DNA from: Sanguinoderma infundibulare
Taxonomy: Eukaryota > Basidiomycota > Agaricomycetes > Polyporales > Polyporaceae
Length of the DNA: 64,000 bases
Assembly: GCA_032821775.1 (NCBI GenBank)
Contig: JAVLRN010000004.1
Location: 2,604,001 to 2,668,000, forward strand
Direction of reading: 5' to 3'
Shown here: positions 34,053 through 45,368 of the stretch, one piece after another
How positions within the stretch are numbered: the stretch's first letter is position 1
How the letters are laid out: each line of letters starts with the position of its first letter
The notes under the pieces: model-generated
The model's database searches: none
What the model was told of the DNA's origin: nothing
The model's input: only the letters and a program-made list of their open reading frames with translations
Made by a program: the position numbers and the translations under genes

Positions 34053-34924
34053 TCAGAACACAGCGATCAAGCACCGTCAGCATCCTGCTCCGCTCTCCGA
34101 GTTCGTATCAGCCTCAAGGGACCTCTGCGGTGGCTCGAAGAAGGTTCCACGAGATCATGACATACCGGCATCTAATATCGCGCCTTGCCTTTGAGTGGCC
34201 ACCTCAGTGTGGCAGCTCTCGCCACTTTTTTCTCTCTTCCCCCACCTTCTGAGCCCCGGCGAAGCTAACTGTGTCGGTGCCCCACTGCTATTGGTGCTTC
34301 GTCAAGGCATTCACCGAGACCAAGCTTGCAATGCTCGAGAGGGCAGTGAAGACTCCTTCTGTCATAGTTGAGACCACCCAAGGGAGTGGCTTCAGGGCGT
34401 AGAGTGTCATCCAGGATGTCCTCACTTGTATGATTACTAGAAGTGTTATTTTGTATTTCATGTCTTCCGAAGCCTCAATAAACCTAGACCATGTTGCTAT
34501 TTCTTGACTGAGACTGTCCGCCGTGAGATATCACTCTGCATGTCGAGATCAGCTAGGGGTGCTTGAAGCTTGAAGCGCTGACAATCCGGAGGTCGCATTG
34601 TCCACGAGGTAGTCACATAGATGCCTTCTGCCCTTTCCTTTGTTCCCTCACTTCTGAACAAAATGGTGCGTCTCTCGCCAACATTGTGCAGTGCCCAATA
34701 TTTTTGCCCAGCCCTCACTATCTGCCTTTCTAGTCAAGCTTATGAACAATGACATAGAGTTTTCACTCTACACCTTCTCTGTGTCTGCTCCTTTGGCCAC
34801 CAATGGTGAAGTTACGCACCTTCTCTATGTGGCCCCAGTGGTGTCAGAGGTCGTTGTTGGCATGAGTCCAACGATCACCAGGCGTTTCTATGCAGAGTGA
34901 GTCTGTCTAGCAGTATCCAAGTGT
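34053..34924. other. Gene-poor stretch with a polyadenylation-like signal
   Basis: 34,302-34,400 (plus) keeps an open frame with KLAMLERAVKTPSVIVETT, which I cannot place. AATAAA follows at 34,477-34,482. 34,190-34,225 contains the small hairpin GTGGC/GCCAC before a T-rich run. Another open stretch at 34,700-34,903 (plus) has no recognised match and ends at a GTGAGT-like site. These may be further captured exons. Confidence 0.35.
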
Positions 34925-35808
34925 ATGAGCTCTCTGACACCCTCAAGTGCGCACCACATCAAGCAAGAACCCTCAGGAAGTGAGCAGCAGCTACCTAGGA
35001 ACCCCTCCATCCTGTCATATGCAGAAGCAACATCCGCTTCCTGCCCTGCCTCTCGCTCCAGTTCGACTCGCAGGTTGCAAACACCTACTGCTATGCCAAG
35101 TGCGATGCCGACCACTGCCCAGTCGTCCATTCCGCGTTCTGTTGCTCCATCCTGGAGTGGCAGTCGTGCACCATCCGCAGGACCGTCTACAGCACCAGCA
35201 CTCAGCAGCTTCCCACCCAACAACTGGGCAGACCTCCTGAGCCCGTCCGGGGTGACCACACATTCTCAATCCCGGGCCACCAATGCACATATGACTTCTA
35301 GCAGGACCGCTAGCGCCAGTTCGAGCGGCATGCACATCCCAAATCTCAAGTACTTTTCAGATGCCACGGTATGTTCCTCGCGTGACTTTCATTCCTATAA
35401 CATCTCCAACATTGAGTTTAGACTGTAGAATTGTGTCATCCTGTCCAAGAGAGAAAGTGTCAACGAACGGATGAAGAAAAAGAGAGGAACATCACTGTTG
35501 GGGAATTCAAGACTCACTGGTATGAGTCTAGGGGCACTTCTATGCTCTCGGATCCTCCGCCAGAGATGGCAGAGCATCACGACTTGCAGCTTGGTGACCT
35601 GTTTTGCCACTGGACATTGTCTTTGTGGGAACCACAGATGTGGTTGTGGTGTATCAGTAGCGGCAACCGACCTGGGTGGTTGTCCGTCTCTCTTGGGCAT
35701 CCTTATGCAGAAGACTCTCGTAGGTTGGACCTGACCGACAACCATCGCCCATCTTGGGTCTGCGAAATCTGGTTTTGCAAGAAGTTCACTGCCCAGAAGG
35801 GTCAATGA
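34925..35808 (+). CDS. Conserved fungal protein of unknown function, two exons, apparently intact
   Basis: Exon 1 34,925-35,368 (148 codons), intron 35,369-35,421 (GTATGT...TTTAG, 53 bp, phase 0), exon 2 35,422-35,808 (128 codons and stop). The N-terminal half is Ser/Pro/Thr-rich and probably disordered. The C-terminal domain has alternating Trp and hydrophobic residues (LGDLFCHWTLSLWEPQMWLW, HRPSWVCEIWFC), a beta-rich pattern like a domain seen in many mushroom hypotheticals. No stop, frameshift or repeat insertion is visible, unusual for this window. An upstream exon is possible. Confidence 0.6.
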
Positions 35809-36388
35809 GAGCGCTCAGAGAACATGTTGGAGAAGAAAAGGGGGAAGCAGAAGGGTGAGCACAATGTTTTCCACTTGCGTAATTGGCTCTGATGGACGAT
35901 GTTGCCTGTTCACCAGCAACATTCTAAGCATGGGGGGGGTTGCAGATGTGGAAAGATTGGCATGTTTGGTGTCCGTACGTATGTCCATCGACTAACCCCA
36001 GGATCGGGATGCTCCATAGCATATGGTAGGGTTCGATCGCTTGGTGTGAGCTGAGGAGTAGCAGAGGAAGGAGACAACATACTGTTGCCACTGCCAGGAG
36101 GTTGTCTTAATGAGTTGCTGGGTCAGTGCAATCTGTGTGCTGTTAGCCTGTAATACAATGTACTTGATATTCTGCTTGTGAAACTATGACATATGATGGA
36201 CAGCATCGAAGGCTCATGTGCATCCATCGACAGAGGAACGGACACATCAAAGGTAGTGGGAGCCGCCCGCAGAGATGTGTGCGCACTGAGGGCGCTTCTG
36301 AGCGCTCAGATGCGCTGGTGTGGCTCAACTTTTTTCTCTCATCTCTCCCCCTCACGCCACTAAATCAACCATCGTTCCTTCTCCCTAT
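35809..36388. other. Intergenic region, likely 3' and 5' flanks
   Basis: No coding frame recognised. A run of eight G lies near 35,932. The 150 bp before 36,389 are CT-rich ('ctctcatctctcccc', 'ttccttctccctatat'), typical of fungal core promoters just upstream of the start codon. Confidence 0.4.
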
Positions 36389-37601
36389 ATGATGACGAGC
36401 ACCGGCAAGGATCCATTACCAGTGGCGAGTGAGTTGCATTGACTCCTATACGTACGTGGCCACCAACCATTAACCCCCATCGTCTTCAGATCACCGTGAG
36501 TGTGTGCACTTCTCAAAACCCGCTCTGCCCAAGGCCGTCCAAACACCTAGTCGAAAGCTGCCGGTGTCTGCAGCCAAGGCAACGTCTACCCGCTGGTTCA
36601 CCATGAATCATCTCTTGCATACCACAGCACTCGTCCTTGCTACCCTCACCATCGTTCTTGCTGCTTCACAGTCCCAGTATGCTGAGCCTGTCAAGTCTTG
36701 GCTGGAGGCCATCCTGCCAGGACTGTCATCATATGCAACATCCTTTCATAATGTCAATATCCTATCCTCCATCATCCAGCAACACATTGAGCGCTATGTC
36801 GAGTGACACGTCGAGCATTACATTGATAAATACGCCGGGCAGCACACCAAGCAGTATGTCAGACAGTACACTGAGCGGTGCGCCTTCCAATGTGTTGAGA
36901 AGTACATCCAGCAGTACATTCAACCACATGTGGAGCATCTCATCGAGCAGTATGTTCAACAATCACAATCACTTCCCCAATACATCTGCACCATCCTCCG
37001 CCAGCAAGCCCTCGGTCGACGTGACTATGCATTGCAAGCAGATGGCACATGAATCGTCCCCAAGTTGACCACCGGGGAGGTCGCTAAGCCTCGTAGTCCT
37101 CATAATGGCCCAGATGTCATCTTACACGACAACCTCAACGGCGGTCGCTGCTGGTCAATTCCGGACACTCACGGCCAGGTTGGCATCTCGGTCTCTCGCC
37201 TCATATATCCCTCACACATCACCGTCGATCACGTCCCGACTGAGGTTGCTGAAGACATACAGCAGGCACCCTGGCACATGCGCCTCTGGGGCTCTGTTGA
37301 TGGGTCGCAAAACACGGACCGATACAAGGAATACCTTGCCAAGTATTCTGGGTCTCTCCCCTCACCTTCTGGGTCGCCACCTGTGACCAACAACTACAAA
37401 TTCGTCCACCTAGCAGATTTTCAGTATGACATCAATGCAACATGGCACATACAAAGTTTCCCGGTCGACCCTCATATTCCGCTCCTGCAGATGGATTTTG
37501 GGGTGTTTATTGTGGAGGTTCTGGAGAACTGGGGGGCCGCATCGACTTGTCTCTACTGTCTTCATATTCATGGGCAGGAGTCGTACAGGGATGGGATGTA
37601 G
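36389..37601 (+). pseudogene. SUN-domain protein gene with two in-frame TGA codons
   Basis: ATG at 36,389, short exon, then a GTGAGT...TTCAG intron (~36,430-36,489) that keeps frame into HRECVHFSKPA. A single membrane segment (HTTALVLATLTIVLAA, ~36,620) is followed by a Gln/Tyr/Glu coil, then the SUN domain: GPDVILHDNLNGGRCW, VGISVSRLIYPSHITVDHVP, QAPWHMRLWGSVDG, DINATWHIQSFPVD and VLENWGAASTCLYCLHIHG. SUN proteins sit in the inner nuclear membrane and bind KASH partners in LINC complexes. TGA codons at 36,804 and 37,050 interrupt an otherwise continuous frame. The context suggests both were CGA (Arg). Whether the locus is expressed in another isolate is unknown. Confidence 0.75.
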
Positions 37602-37724
37602 CTAAACTTGTGAGTAGTGCATACAACACATCTTGGCAAAGCTCAAGTCTGCTACAGGTGGTATTCTGCATGTAGTTGCATACAATGGTGTATACCTAGT
37701 GCTCTCTGTAACATAGCTTCTTCC

Positions 37725-38012
37725 ATGGCTAACGCTGTGCTGAGTCGCCTGAATTTCCTCAACTGTTTTCACCCGATCTGTGGCCACGAGCTCCGGGCCG
37801 GCGTGCCATTTGCGATAGGTGAGTCAAAGCATTTGTTTGGACAATGCTCCTTTGTGCTGATCACCTTGGCCTATGTCTGTGAATGAAGATACATCCAAAG
37901 TGTTGTGAATAGTCATTGCGCTGCAGGTTCATATATCAACATGGAGGATGAACAGGAAACCTCTACCTCCCCAGCAACACTTGTGGCCGGCCACAAAAAT
38001 CCCAAGCGTTAA
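37725..38012 (+). CDS. Small two-exon gene, 59 codons, unknown
   Basis: Exon 1 37,725-37,818, intron 37,819-37,926 (GTGAGT...CTGCAG), exon 2 37,927-38,012. The frame is kept across the junction and ends at TAA. Exon 1 has CFHPICGHELRAG, exon 2 is acidic then basic. No family recognised. It could be a remnant of a larger gene or a chance structure. Confidence 0.3.
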
Positions 38013-40208
38013 GTAAGTTTTTACCTGTGCGAAGTCATCACACCAGTATTTACAATCCATCTACTCGTCTGTATCAGCTCTCAACATGAATCCCGTCCAT
38101 CTTGCTACAACGTCTCAGCACCCTCTGCATCCCATTGACCCCACGTTGAACATGGCAGGTGTCCCCGATGGCTATTCTCCTTTCCCAGGAGGCAGGTACG
38201 GCCTTGGCTCCCAAACACAGGGTAGGTACCTGTACCCCTTGCCCATGCCCGGGCAGGCATCGAGCCAATACCCACAGGCAGCAAATCAGTATCCTCCGCA
38301 GGTTCCCTACCCTCTGCAGCTGTCAATGCAGCTGCCGAGCCAGTACCTTCAGCAGCCACCTCCGCATTACCCACCGCAGCCATCAGGGCAGCCGCTGAGC
38401 CAGCATCCATCTCAAATGCACATACAGTACTCTTCGCAGCCACCTGGGCAGTATTCCGCTCAGCCATCCCATCCAGTGTATGCATCATACCCCCTTCTGG
38501 CTCAACACCAGTACGTCCCCCAGACGCAAGCATGGTATGTCCCACCCGCACCGAGCCAGTACCCTTCGCAAGCTCCAGAGGCGTCGGCACACTATGTACC
38601 AGATCCATATAGCGTCGGAGAATCAGGCATTTACAACCCTTTCTTGGACCCCACCTTCATGCCCACTACATATGTGCCAGCTCTGCAGCCCACTGCTGGA
38701 CAGCCCGTCCGCAATGCTGCATCCTTCCAACCTGTGTATACACAACCAACACCCCAACAATTCACAGTTCCGATGCTATCTACAGTGCGTCCTCCAGGTT
38801 CAGAGGTCCCAACCGCTGCACCCATTAGGCCAGAGCCGGAGATTACAATTCAACCCGCTTCGCAGTCCAATCCATCCATCATTGGCACTGCTCAGCCCTC
38901 GTGAAAGATGTCTGAACCCACTATTCCGGCTACTGACACATCTGAGATGCACACCTCGGATCCTCCCACATTGCCCACATCATGTCCAGTCCTGCAGGTG
39001 GAACACTCAACTTCCGTACCACCTGGTCATCAGGATGGCATCCCTGCAACAGCGCCCCCTGCCTCTGAGCCACAACAGAGCTTCATCCCTCCTCTTGACA
39101 TGGGTCCTGCAGCTGTAAGTTATCCTTTTCTGTATTGATGGTTCAGGCAAGCTCTAACTTGGTTCAGACGTATGAGGAGGTTGTCGCGATGTGGCAGAAG
39201 CTCAGTCCTGAAGACCATCAGATCCTTATAGGGATGTATGCGGACAAGCAGCGCCAGCAGCAGGAGGCCACCATAAGTCGTATCTCACTAATATTTTAGC
39301 GTAATTTCGAGGCTCAGCGTGTATAGTGAGTCAAGTTCACCATTGGGTCCAGTGAACCGAAGTCGAGTGCAACGAGCTCGAAGAGATGTGCACGCTCAAG
39401 ATCAAGGCCTAATCCAGTGGCACCGATGCTTGGACCAACCTCTGGGACTTGGCCACCTCCCACTGCATCAAGTTCAGCAAACGCTGGCGAGCCTCCATGC
39501 ACCTACAAGGCAATGGTGGAAGATTATGAAACGGTGAGTGGTGGAACTGAAGACATTGGTAAATATGCTCAACTTTGGATAGGATGAGAATGACGAGGAT
39601 AACGAGGATGGTATCCCTATTCCATGCCATGAGAAGGGCAAGGTGAGTCAATTGTATATGTTCTTTATAATTTGTGCAGTTCTTATTCAATTTTATACAG
39701 GGCCGCACAGTCGATCCTGACCTTGATGCATCCACGTCGCCTGAGCACAACAAGGCTGCAACTCTTAACCCATGCCCCAACGTCACCGCGCCATCTCAAA
39801 GCCATGGGACCCTGTTCGGGGCCGTCTTGGATGCATTCCATCAAATAGGCGAAAGGATGAGTCAGCTAGAGTAAGCCGAATGACAGTTACAACTCGCCCC
39901 TCATGTTGACACTCTCACTTCTACAGGATATCAGTAAATGAAGGATTGAAGCAGATGGATGAGAAGATATCCCAGAGAACGGCTGAGCCTCTGGCCACAG
40001 CAGCACCTCAGTTCCCCGCTCGATGGAAGAGCAGCGCATTCACTCGCATTCTCGCCACGTGCCAAGGCATGGACGGAACATCTCGCGGCCCACCATCTAC
40101 TGTGCGTGCCCATCAAAATACCCATCCCCCATCAAATCAGGTAAGCACCCCAACCCTGATGTCGGGCGCACCATGCCATGATGTAGTCATACTTAGTGGG
40201 TGATCCAG

Positions 40209-40600
40209 GCCCCCCCTGTCCTCAGTGTCAGGTTCGTTGTATCACAGGGCACGCAGGTGCACACTCACTCAACCCAAGGTCCTCCCACCCCTGGGGTCGG
40301 GTATGCCATGCCACAGGGCATGCACCCGCACACGCAATCAGCACAGGTGCCTCCCGGCCTCAGCATCAGGTTCATTGTACTGGAGGGCACGCAGGTGCAC
40401 ACTCAGTCAACCCAAGTTCCTCCTGGTCCTGGGGTTGGGTATGCCGCGCCACAGGGCCCGCACCTGCACCCGCAATCGGCCCAGGCACCTCCCAGCCCCG
40501 GGGTTGGGTACGCCACGCCACAGGACCCGCACCTGCATCCGCAATCGGTTCAGGTGCCTCTGGCACCTGGCGTCGGGTTCAGCGGGCCACAGGCAACTCA
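40209..40600 (+). repeat. 69-bp tandem repeat (23 residues), about six units
   Basis: Units such as PPGPGVGYAAPQGPHLHPQS recur, with two sub-types (PGVGYA.. and LSIRFIV..) alternating in the first four units. The period keeps the reading frame of the host gene. Confidence 0.8.
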
Positions 40601-41224
40601 ACGGCAGACATCAAACCCTATCGGATCGGATGCACCCACGACAACCATCCCGTACATGGGCAAGGAAGACATCAAATCCTTCCTCAAGTTGTACCGAGTA
40701 CATATTGACAGTATCCACCATCTACACCTGTCCTCACCCAACATGTAGAAATATGTCCGGTCCCATCTCTGGGATCAGCTCCTTCACCTCAAACGTGTGG
40801 CTGAACTTGTGGAGCGATGCTGTCCTCTCACAGACGCAGAGTACGAGCGATACCTGGCTATCAAGGGAAGGTACATCAATGCTGACAACTTCACCTTCGA
40901 TTTCACCCATGGCTGGGAGCAATGCAAGCTCAATGCTGAATCTCAACAATTCTTTGCTTGGCACTTCGTAACATTGGTGCAAGGAGGCATGTATTGCAAC
41001 CCACTGCTTCCCAACCACTGGATCACCGAGAAAATGGCGGCCAAAATACTTGACGCTGTTATTGTCCATGTATTTTGCCTGTACAGCGAGCACTCCAAGC
41101 CTGTTACCCCACAGCATGAGGCGCGGCAGCTCATGGCTTCCGAGAGGAAGCAAGCTGACACAAGATGAGCAACGGTGAGTTCCACACTTATATCCATCTA
41201 GATGCATACAACAATACTGAACGC

Positions 41225-41641
41225 TAAGGCTGAGCATAGGTCCAGGTTATGTCACAGGTAACCTAGACCTGACCTGCAGAATTGCCTATAGGTTAATAAC
41301 TTGTAGGTTTAGATACCTACATCATGAATCAGCTGCAAATCTGAATCAGTCATTTTATAAGATATCACAGGTTAGGTTTTAAATCACCTGCAAAGTGACC
41401 TGTGTTTTTGTTTATCTATAAATTTTTATTAGGCTCTTTAACATCTTTTTTCACTATTTCTAGTCTGTTTGAAACTATTTGGTAAAATCAATAATGTTAC
41501 CTATGATTTATAGGTCTTTGATTTGTAACTTTAGGTTAAAAATTAACTTGATTCATACAGTTCCCAATCAAAGTCTCAAAAGCTGACAAACTCCCAGGTT
41601 CAGATCTAAATCAACTATAGGTTAACCTATGCTCAGCCTTA
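41225..41641. mobile_element. MITE, subfamily I, copy 2 (417 bp), in an intron
   Basis: Ends TAAGGCTGAGCATAGGT and its complement. Exact 8-bp duplication CTGAACGC at 41,217-41,224 and 41,642-41,649. It lies wholly inside the intron 41,175-41,679, enlarging it from about 80 to 505 bp. Confidence 0.92.
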
Positions 41642-42261
41642 CTGAACGCTGCATGTAGCTCCTCAAATGGCGCATAGAGGCTCTTGTCAAGCTCAAGCTT
41701 GAACATCATTTGGTGCTCTTCAGTGACATGGACCCTGCGCATCTGAGCAGCGATGAGCCCGCCTTCGGTAGCGACCTCAGGGAGTCCAATGCCAAGCTCT
41801 TCTATATTGTGGAAGCTGCCTGGCAGAGTCGCGCGTTCAAGAAGTTCGTCCGCGATCTCGACAGATGGTATCTTCACTTTGCAAGACCCGAGGCTGGTGT
41901 GAAGAAGTGTGGAGGGAACAAACCCTGAGTCAGGGAGGCGATGCTGAAAGGCAAAGCTCGGGTTTTTAACTCTCTCGTGCTGCATGGAAAGTGGTGCAAT
42001 TGTTATGACGAGGACTGGCTGCACACCCTGAAGGAGTCGGAGCGAGAAGACCTGCAGATTGTCAATGAGGATTATGATTTCACCCTTCCAGAACCGCCTC
42101 CAGTCCCGAAAGAATACCTGCCGCAATGCTCGTACCTCACATCCTCCAACACCAATGCTCCTCTGTTCTCCGCCCCCATGACTTCCACCGCCCCCGATGC
42201 CACATCCGCACTGGCAGCACCATCCACTTCTGCTGCCCCCGCATCCGTGCTCAACTGGTGA

Positions 42262-43138
42262 TGGCTGCCTGCAAAGTCCTCATCTCCTCGTCCTTCGACC
42301 TCGGCTTCTGTTGCCTCTGCTCCCCTGTGTATTATACGCAGTTCCTGTTATGTTTGGCAGACCTGATTGTGACATGGCATGGCCGCATGTCTTCAAAGAT
42401 GGCTTCCCTGATTTTGGTGAGTGATATTCCGGCTTAATGTGATCTAGTGGTTGCGTTCCTGGATGCGCAGTGGGTAGCGATGTATTCATATGTTGCAGGA
42501 GAGCCGATTCACGGCTCTTGAGAGAGGTCCCGCATTCTTGTGGTTCTGGAGATCGGGCACGTGACCAGGTGTGCTTTGTCAAGCAGAGGCGTGCCGAGGA
42601 ATATTGCGCAGGACAAGGTGCATGCAGAGATGTGCTTTGTCGCTACATTTGTGCGCCATGCCGGAGACCTGAGGAGCCCTTTGGCAAACCCTCTGAGTGT
42701 GCAAGGCACGCATTGTCAAGCAGAGGCACACCGACGAATATGGCACGAGACAAAGTGTGCGCAGAGACACGCTTTGTCGCTATGGTTGTGCGCCACACTG
42801 GAGACCTGAGGAGCTCTCTGCCATACCCTACAATACTATGAATCGCTTGATTCAAGCATTTGTACGCTGAAGCGCTCTTGGTCATCTTCAGTAGATGACG
42901 AAGGTCAGTCACTCAATGGCAATTTTATTTCGCTGATGTTAGGCTGCAGATATGGTGTCTTGAAAGTTGAGGAGTGTTGTGGTCACAGGCAGTTGTCGAA
43001 GCTATGTTCTCAAGTACGCATTGTGTGAGCATTGGTAAGTCACATACAGGTGGGCGCCATCGTCCTTCAACAGCACTACAGCGCCTTCGGTGCTTCCTTT
43101 ACTTCTTGATCTTGTCCTCTCAGGCTCCTGCTGCCGTC
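42262..43138. other. Intergenic stretch holding a 137-bp tandem duplication
   Basis: 42,572-42,708 and 42,709-42,845 are diverged direct copies ('gtcaagcagaggc', 'gtgcgccannnnggagacctgaggagc'). An exon of the next gene may lie near 43,000 ('ctcaagtacgc..', donor-like GTAAGT at 43,036). No other gene recognised. Confidence 0.55.
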
Positions 43139-43819
43139 ATGCCAGACCCTCCGCAACGCCAGGCCATACCAAGACGAGACTATGATGTTAGGACTCTAGC
43201 CTCTTCTGTTACAAAATAGCTGATCTTCGCTTTCAGATCTTGGCAGCCATTCTGAAGGCGGATAAAGGTAGTCATCGGGAAATTCATTGGGAGAGGTTCA
43301 TTGATGTCAGTGCTATCAATTTTGAGCTTGTCCTGGTGCGTTACTCACAAAGGTTTCACAGATGTTTAGAAGGTTCGGCTTCACCATCAGCACGTCCAGT
43401 GAGTCCGGCAGCAAATTTCGCCCACCCAAAGGTCAGCATTGGCCCTTTACAAGAGCAGTGTTTATGTACCACAAGGTGCATAATTCGCTCATGCGCATGT
43501 GTCTGTATGCTGATGGAAGCAGCCTGGAGGGGGCATCTTCCACAAGGACAACCTCCAAAAGTACGAGGTGCCACGCTTTTGGTGCCATAAATTTGCATTC
43601 ACTCTCCTATCTAGTTTATCCAGGGTTCTCCATGCACGATTCGGCTGGGACTCGAGCACCTTTCAGTGTGAAAATGGGGAGCAAATGCAAGAGTGGCATG
43701 GAGAGGAACAATGGGAGCATCAGGAGGACAAACAGCGGCATCGTGGGGGTGAGCAGACCTGTCAGGCTGGAGCACAGCGTATGCGTGGCCTTCCAGGCAG
43801 TGCGCGTCGTCATTGCTAA
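43139..43819 (+). CDS. Conserved fungal protein of unknown function, about five exons
   Basis: An exon with PQRQAIPRRDYD ends near 43,187. An intron ending TTTCAG at ~43,241 keeps frame into ILAAILKADKGSHREIHWER and IDVSAINFEL. An intron ending TCACAG leads to FRRFGFTISTSSE and SKFRPPKGQHWPFT. Further short introns lead to IFHKDNLQKYE and LHARFGWDSSTF, then an acidic Gln/Glu tail, stop at 43,817. Mushroom genomes carry many proteins with a similar FRPP...FGW layout, often near transposons. Function unknown. The upstream start may lie in an earlier exon. Confidence 0.5.
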
Positions 43820-44544
43820 CTTCATGTCACGGTGCGCCCTTGACCTTCACGCTGCTCTGGTTGTAGCTGACCCACCATAGGATGGCCTTCTTGCATTCTC
43901 ATGGTAAATAAGTCGATTTCTCGCATGTTTCTTGGTACGGTTCCATCCCCCGTGGTCCTCTCATCACCTTCCTCCCAATTCACTCTCCTTCTCCAAATTC
44001 TGCCACTGCTGCGTTCACCTTTCATCTCCATGACCCACTTTGCCCTCGTCCACCGATCCACTATCTTGACCTACCCCACTGTCGCCAGCTCCCTCCTTCC
44101 ACACGTAAGTCCATCCTACGCCTCTCGTCCTGCGCTCCGTTCACCAACCATGTATCCCACTTCCGCTACCCTCTCAACTTCACCAGAATGCCGCTCCGCC
44201 TTCCCTTCCATCTCAATACCCCACTTTTAGCTTTCCCACCGATCCACCCTCGCAATGTACCAGGTGGTCATCAGCTCCATCCTCGGACACGTAACTTCAT
44301 CCTATGCATCTCATCTTGCATACCATCTATTAGAGTTTCGAGCGGGAGGAAAAGGACAATCGCATTAGAAGCGCCTTGCATTGGAGAACATTGGGGAGGA
44401 GAGCGTCGTGGGAGGTGGGGGAGCATCGTGTTGAAGAGCGTCGCATCGTGTCGTGTGGCAGGAGTGTCGCATCGCATCGTGTGACAGAAGCACTGTGTTA
44501 TGTCATGTTGCGAGAGTGTCACGTCATGTCATGTCGCAGGTGCG
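43820..44544. other. No gene recognised, low-complexity right end
   Basis: 43,940-44,300 is CT-rich ('cccacttt', 'ctccttctcc'). 44,400-44,544 is rich in 'cgtgtcgtg' and 'catgtcatg' units, echoing 16,240-16,310 and 16,600-16,690 in inverted order, so repeat R1 probably extends here in diverged form. Confidence 0.4.
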
Positions 44545-44979
44545 TCGTGTCGTGGAGGCGGAGAGGGGATAACCACCCATGAAACATTTCCCAGCGCGGC
44601 ATTTTCATGTGACATAAAACATTCTGCAAACATTTCTTTGTCATTCCTGCAGCACATTTCAATTTGCAGGACATCTTACATTCCCCAGCTTTGTCCACAA
44701 GTGATTTATGTTCGTGAAATTCATAAGAAATGGGTTTACATACAAAGAGTTTCCAATACATTCCCCGACAATGGATATCTTGCATACCACATGCATTCGC
44801 CACCCATTTCCTCAGCTAACATTTCCCGAGCCTGCATATGTTTCGGGAAATTTGTATGGTACGTTTGTGACATGTGGCATGTCCCACCATCGGAACTTTC
44901 CAAGAATCGATGGACAAATGTTAAGTGCCTACAAAATTTCCTAGCAATTTCCCAGCATGGACTACTCACTTTTGCCCGC
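44545..44979 (-). repeat. Dispersed repeat R1, copy 2
   Basis: Inverted near-identical copy of 15,821-16,262, about 28 kb apart. Differences are mostly C/T or G/A, with this copy slightly richer in A and T. Confidence 0.75.
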
Positions 44980-45368
44980 TGTGTGTGGTGCAGTTGCACA
45001 CCTCTCATGACCCCAAAAAATGTGCACAATGTTTTTATGCATGGCCCTTGTATTTTCCCTCAATTATGTTGTTATTTACATCCAACAATCATACACAATG
45101 ATGTGTTCAATTGCTTTTTTGTTTTTTGTCTCCTGACATCCAGTTCTGATATAAAATGAGTGCATCCAATCTGTGCAATCACAAACCAAATTGAACAAAT
45201 CATGCCCACATGTATTCAGATGGATTCTAGCTATTTTCCAAGCCCATGCGCTGCAGCTTTATGTTAGAATCTTGTGCGCACTGTCAGACCAACTTTGGTA
45301 AGCACTTAGGGCATAGTGCAAATATCATGGAGGCCTTGCCCTTGCCCTTGTTCATAGCCATCTTGACA

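Larger units (their letters stand above)
38086..42261 (+). pseudogene. Long Pro/Gln-rich multi-exon gene, unknown function, nonsense-mutated
   Basis: Exon 38,086-39,114 encodes a Tyr/Pro/Gln/Ser-rich region (PQYP-type repeats) with one TGA at 38,902. After a GTAAGT...TTCAG intron, EEVVAMWQKLSPEDHQIL follows. Short exons lie at ~39,400-39,880 and 39,930-40,140. Exon 40,209-41,174 has a 23-residue tandem repeat, then KEDIKSFLKLYRVHI and AELVERCCPLTDAEYERYLA. Intron 41,175-41,679 contains a MITE. The last exon 41,680-42,261 has LVKLKLEHHLVLFSDMD, FYIVEAAWQSRAFKKFVRDL and ARVFNSLVLHGKWCN. In-frame stops: TGA 38,902, TAG 40,746, TGA 41,166, TGA 41,926. All can be C-to-T changes. I infer one gene from splice-consistent frames, but it could be two. 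Confidence 0.5.

Noticed and set aside
32294..34230. Helitron as the carrier of the captured exons
   Set aside because: The hairpin GTGGC/GCCAC near 34,210 is not followed by a CTRR end, and no TC start or Rep/helicase coding sequence is visible. A Helitron remains possible but is not supported.
17190..42261. Recoding of TGA (for example as Arg or selenocysteine) to explain many in-frame TGA codons
   Set aside because: TAG stops, TGG-to-TGA sites, a mutated splice donor and lost catalytic residues occur with the same C-to-T/G-to-A bias, and TGA serves as a normal terminator elsewhere in the window. Mutation explains all of these.
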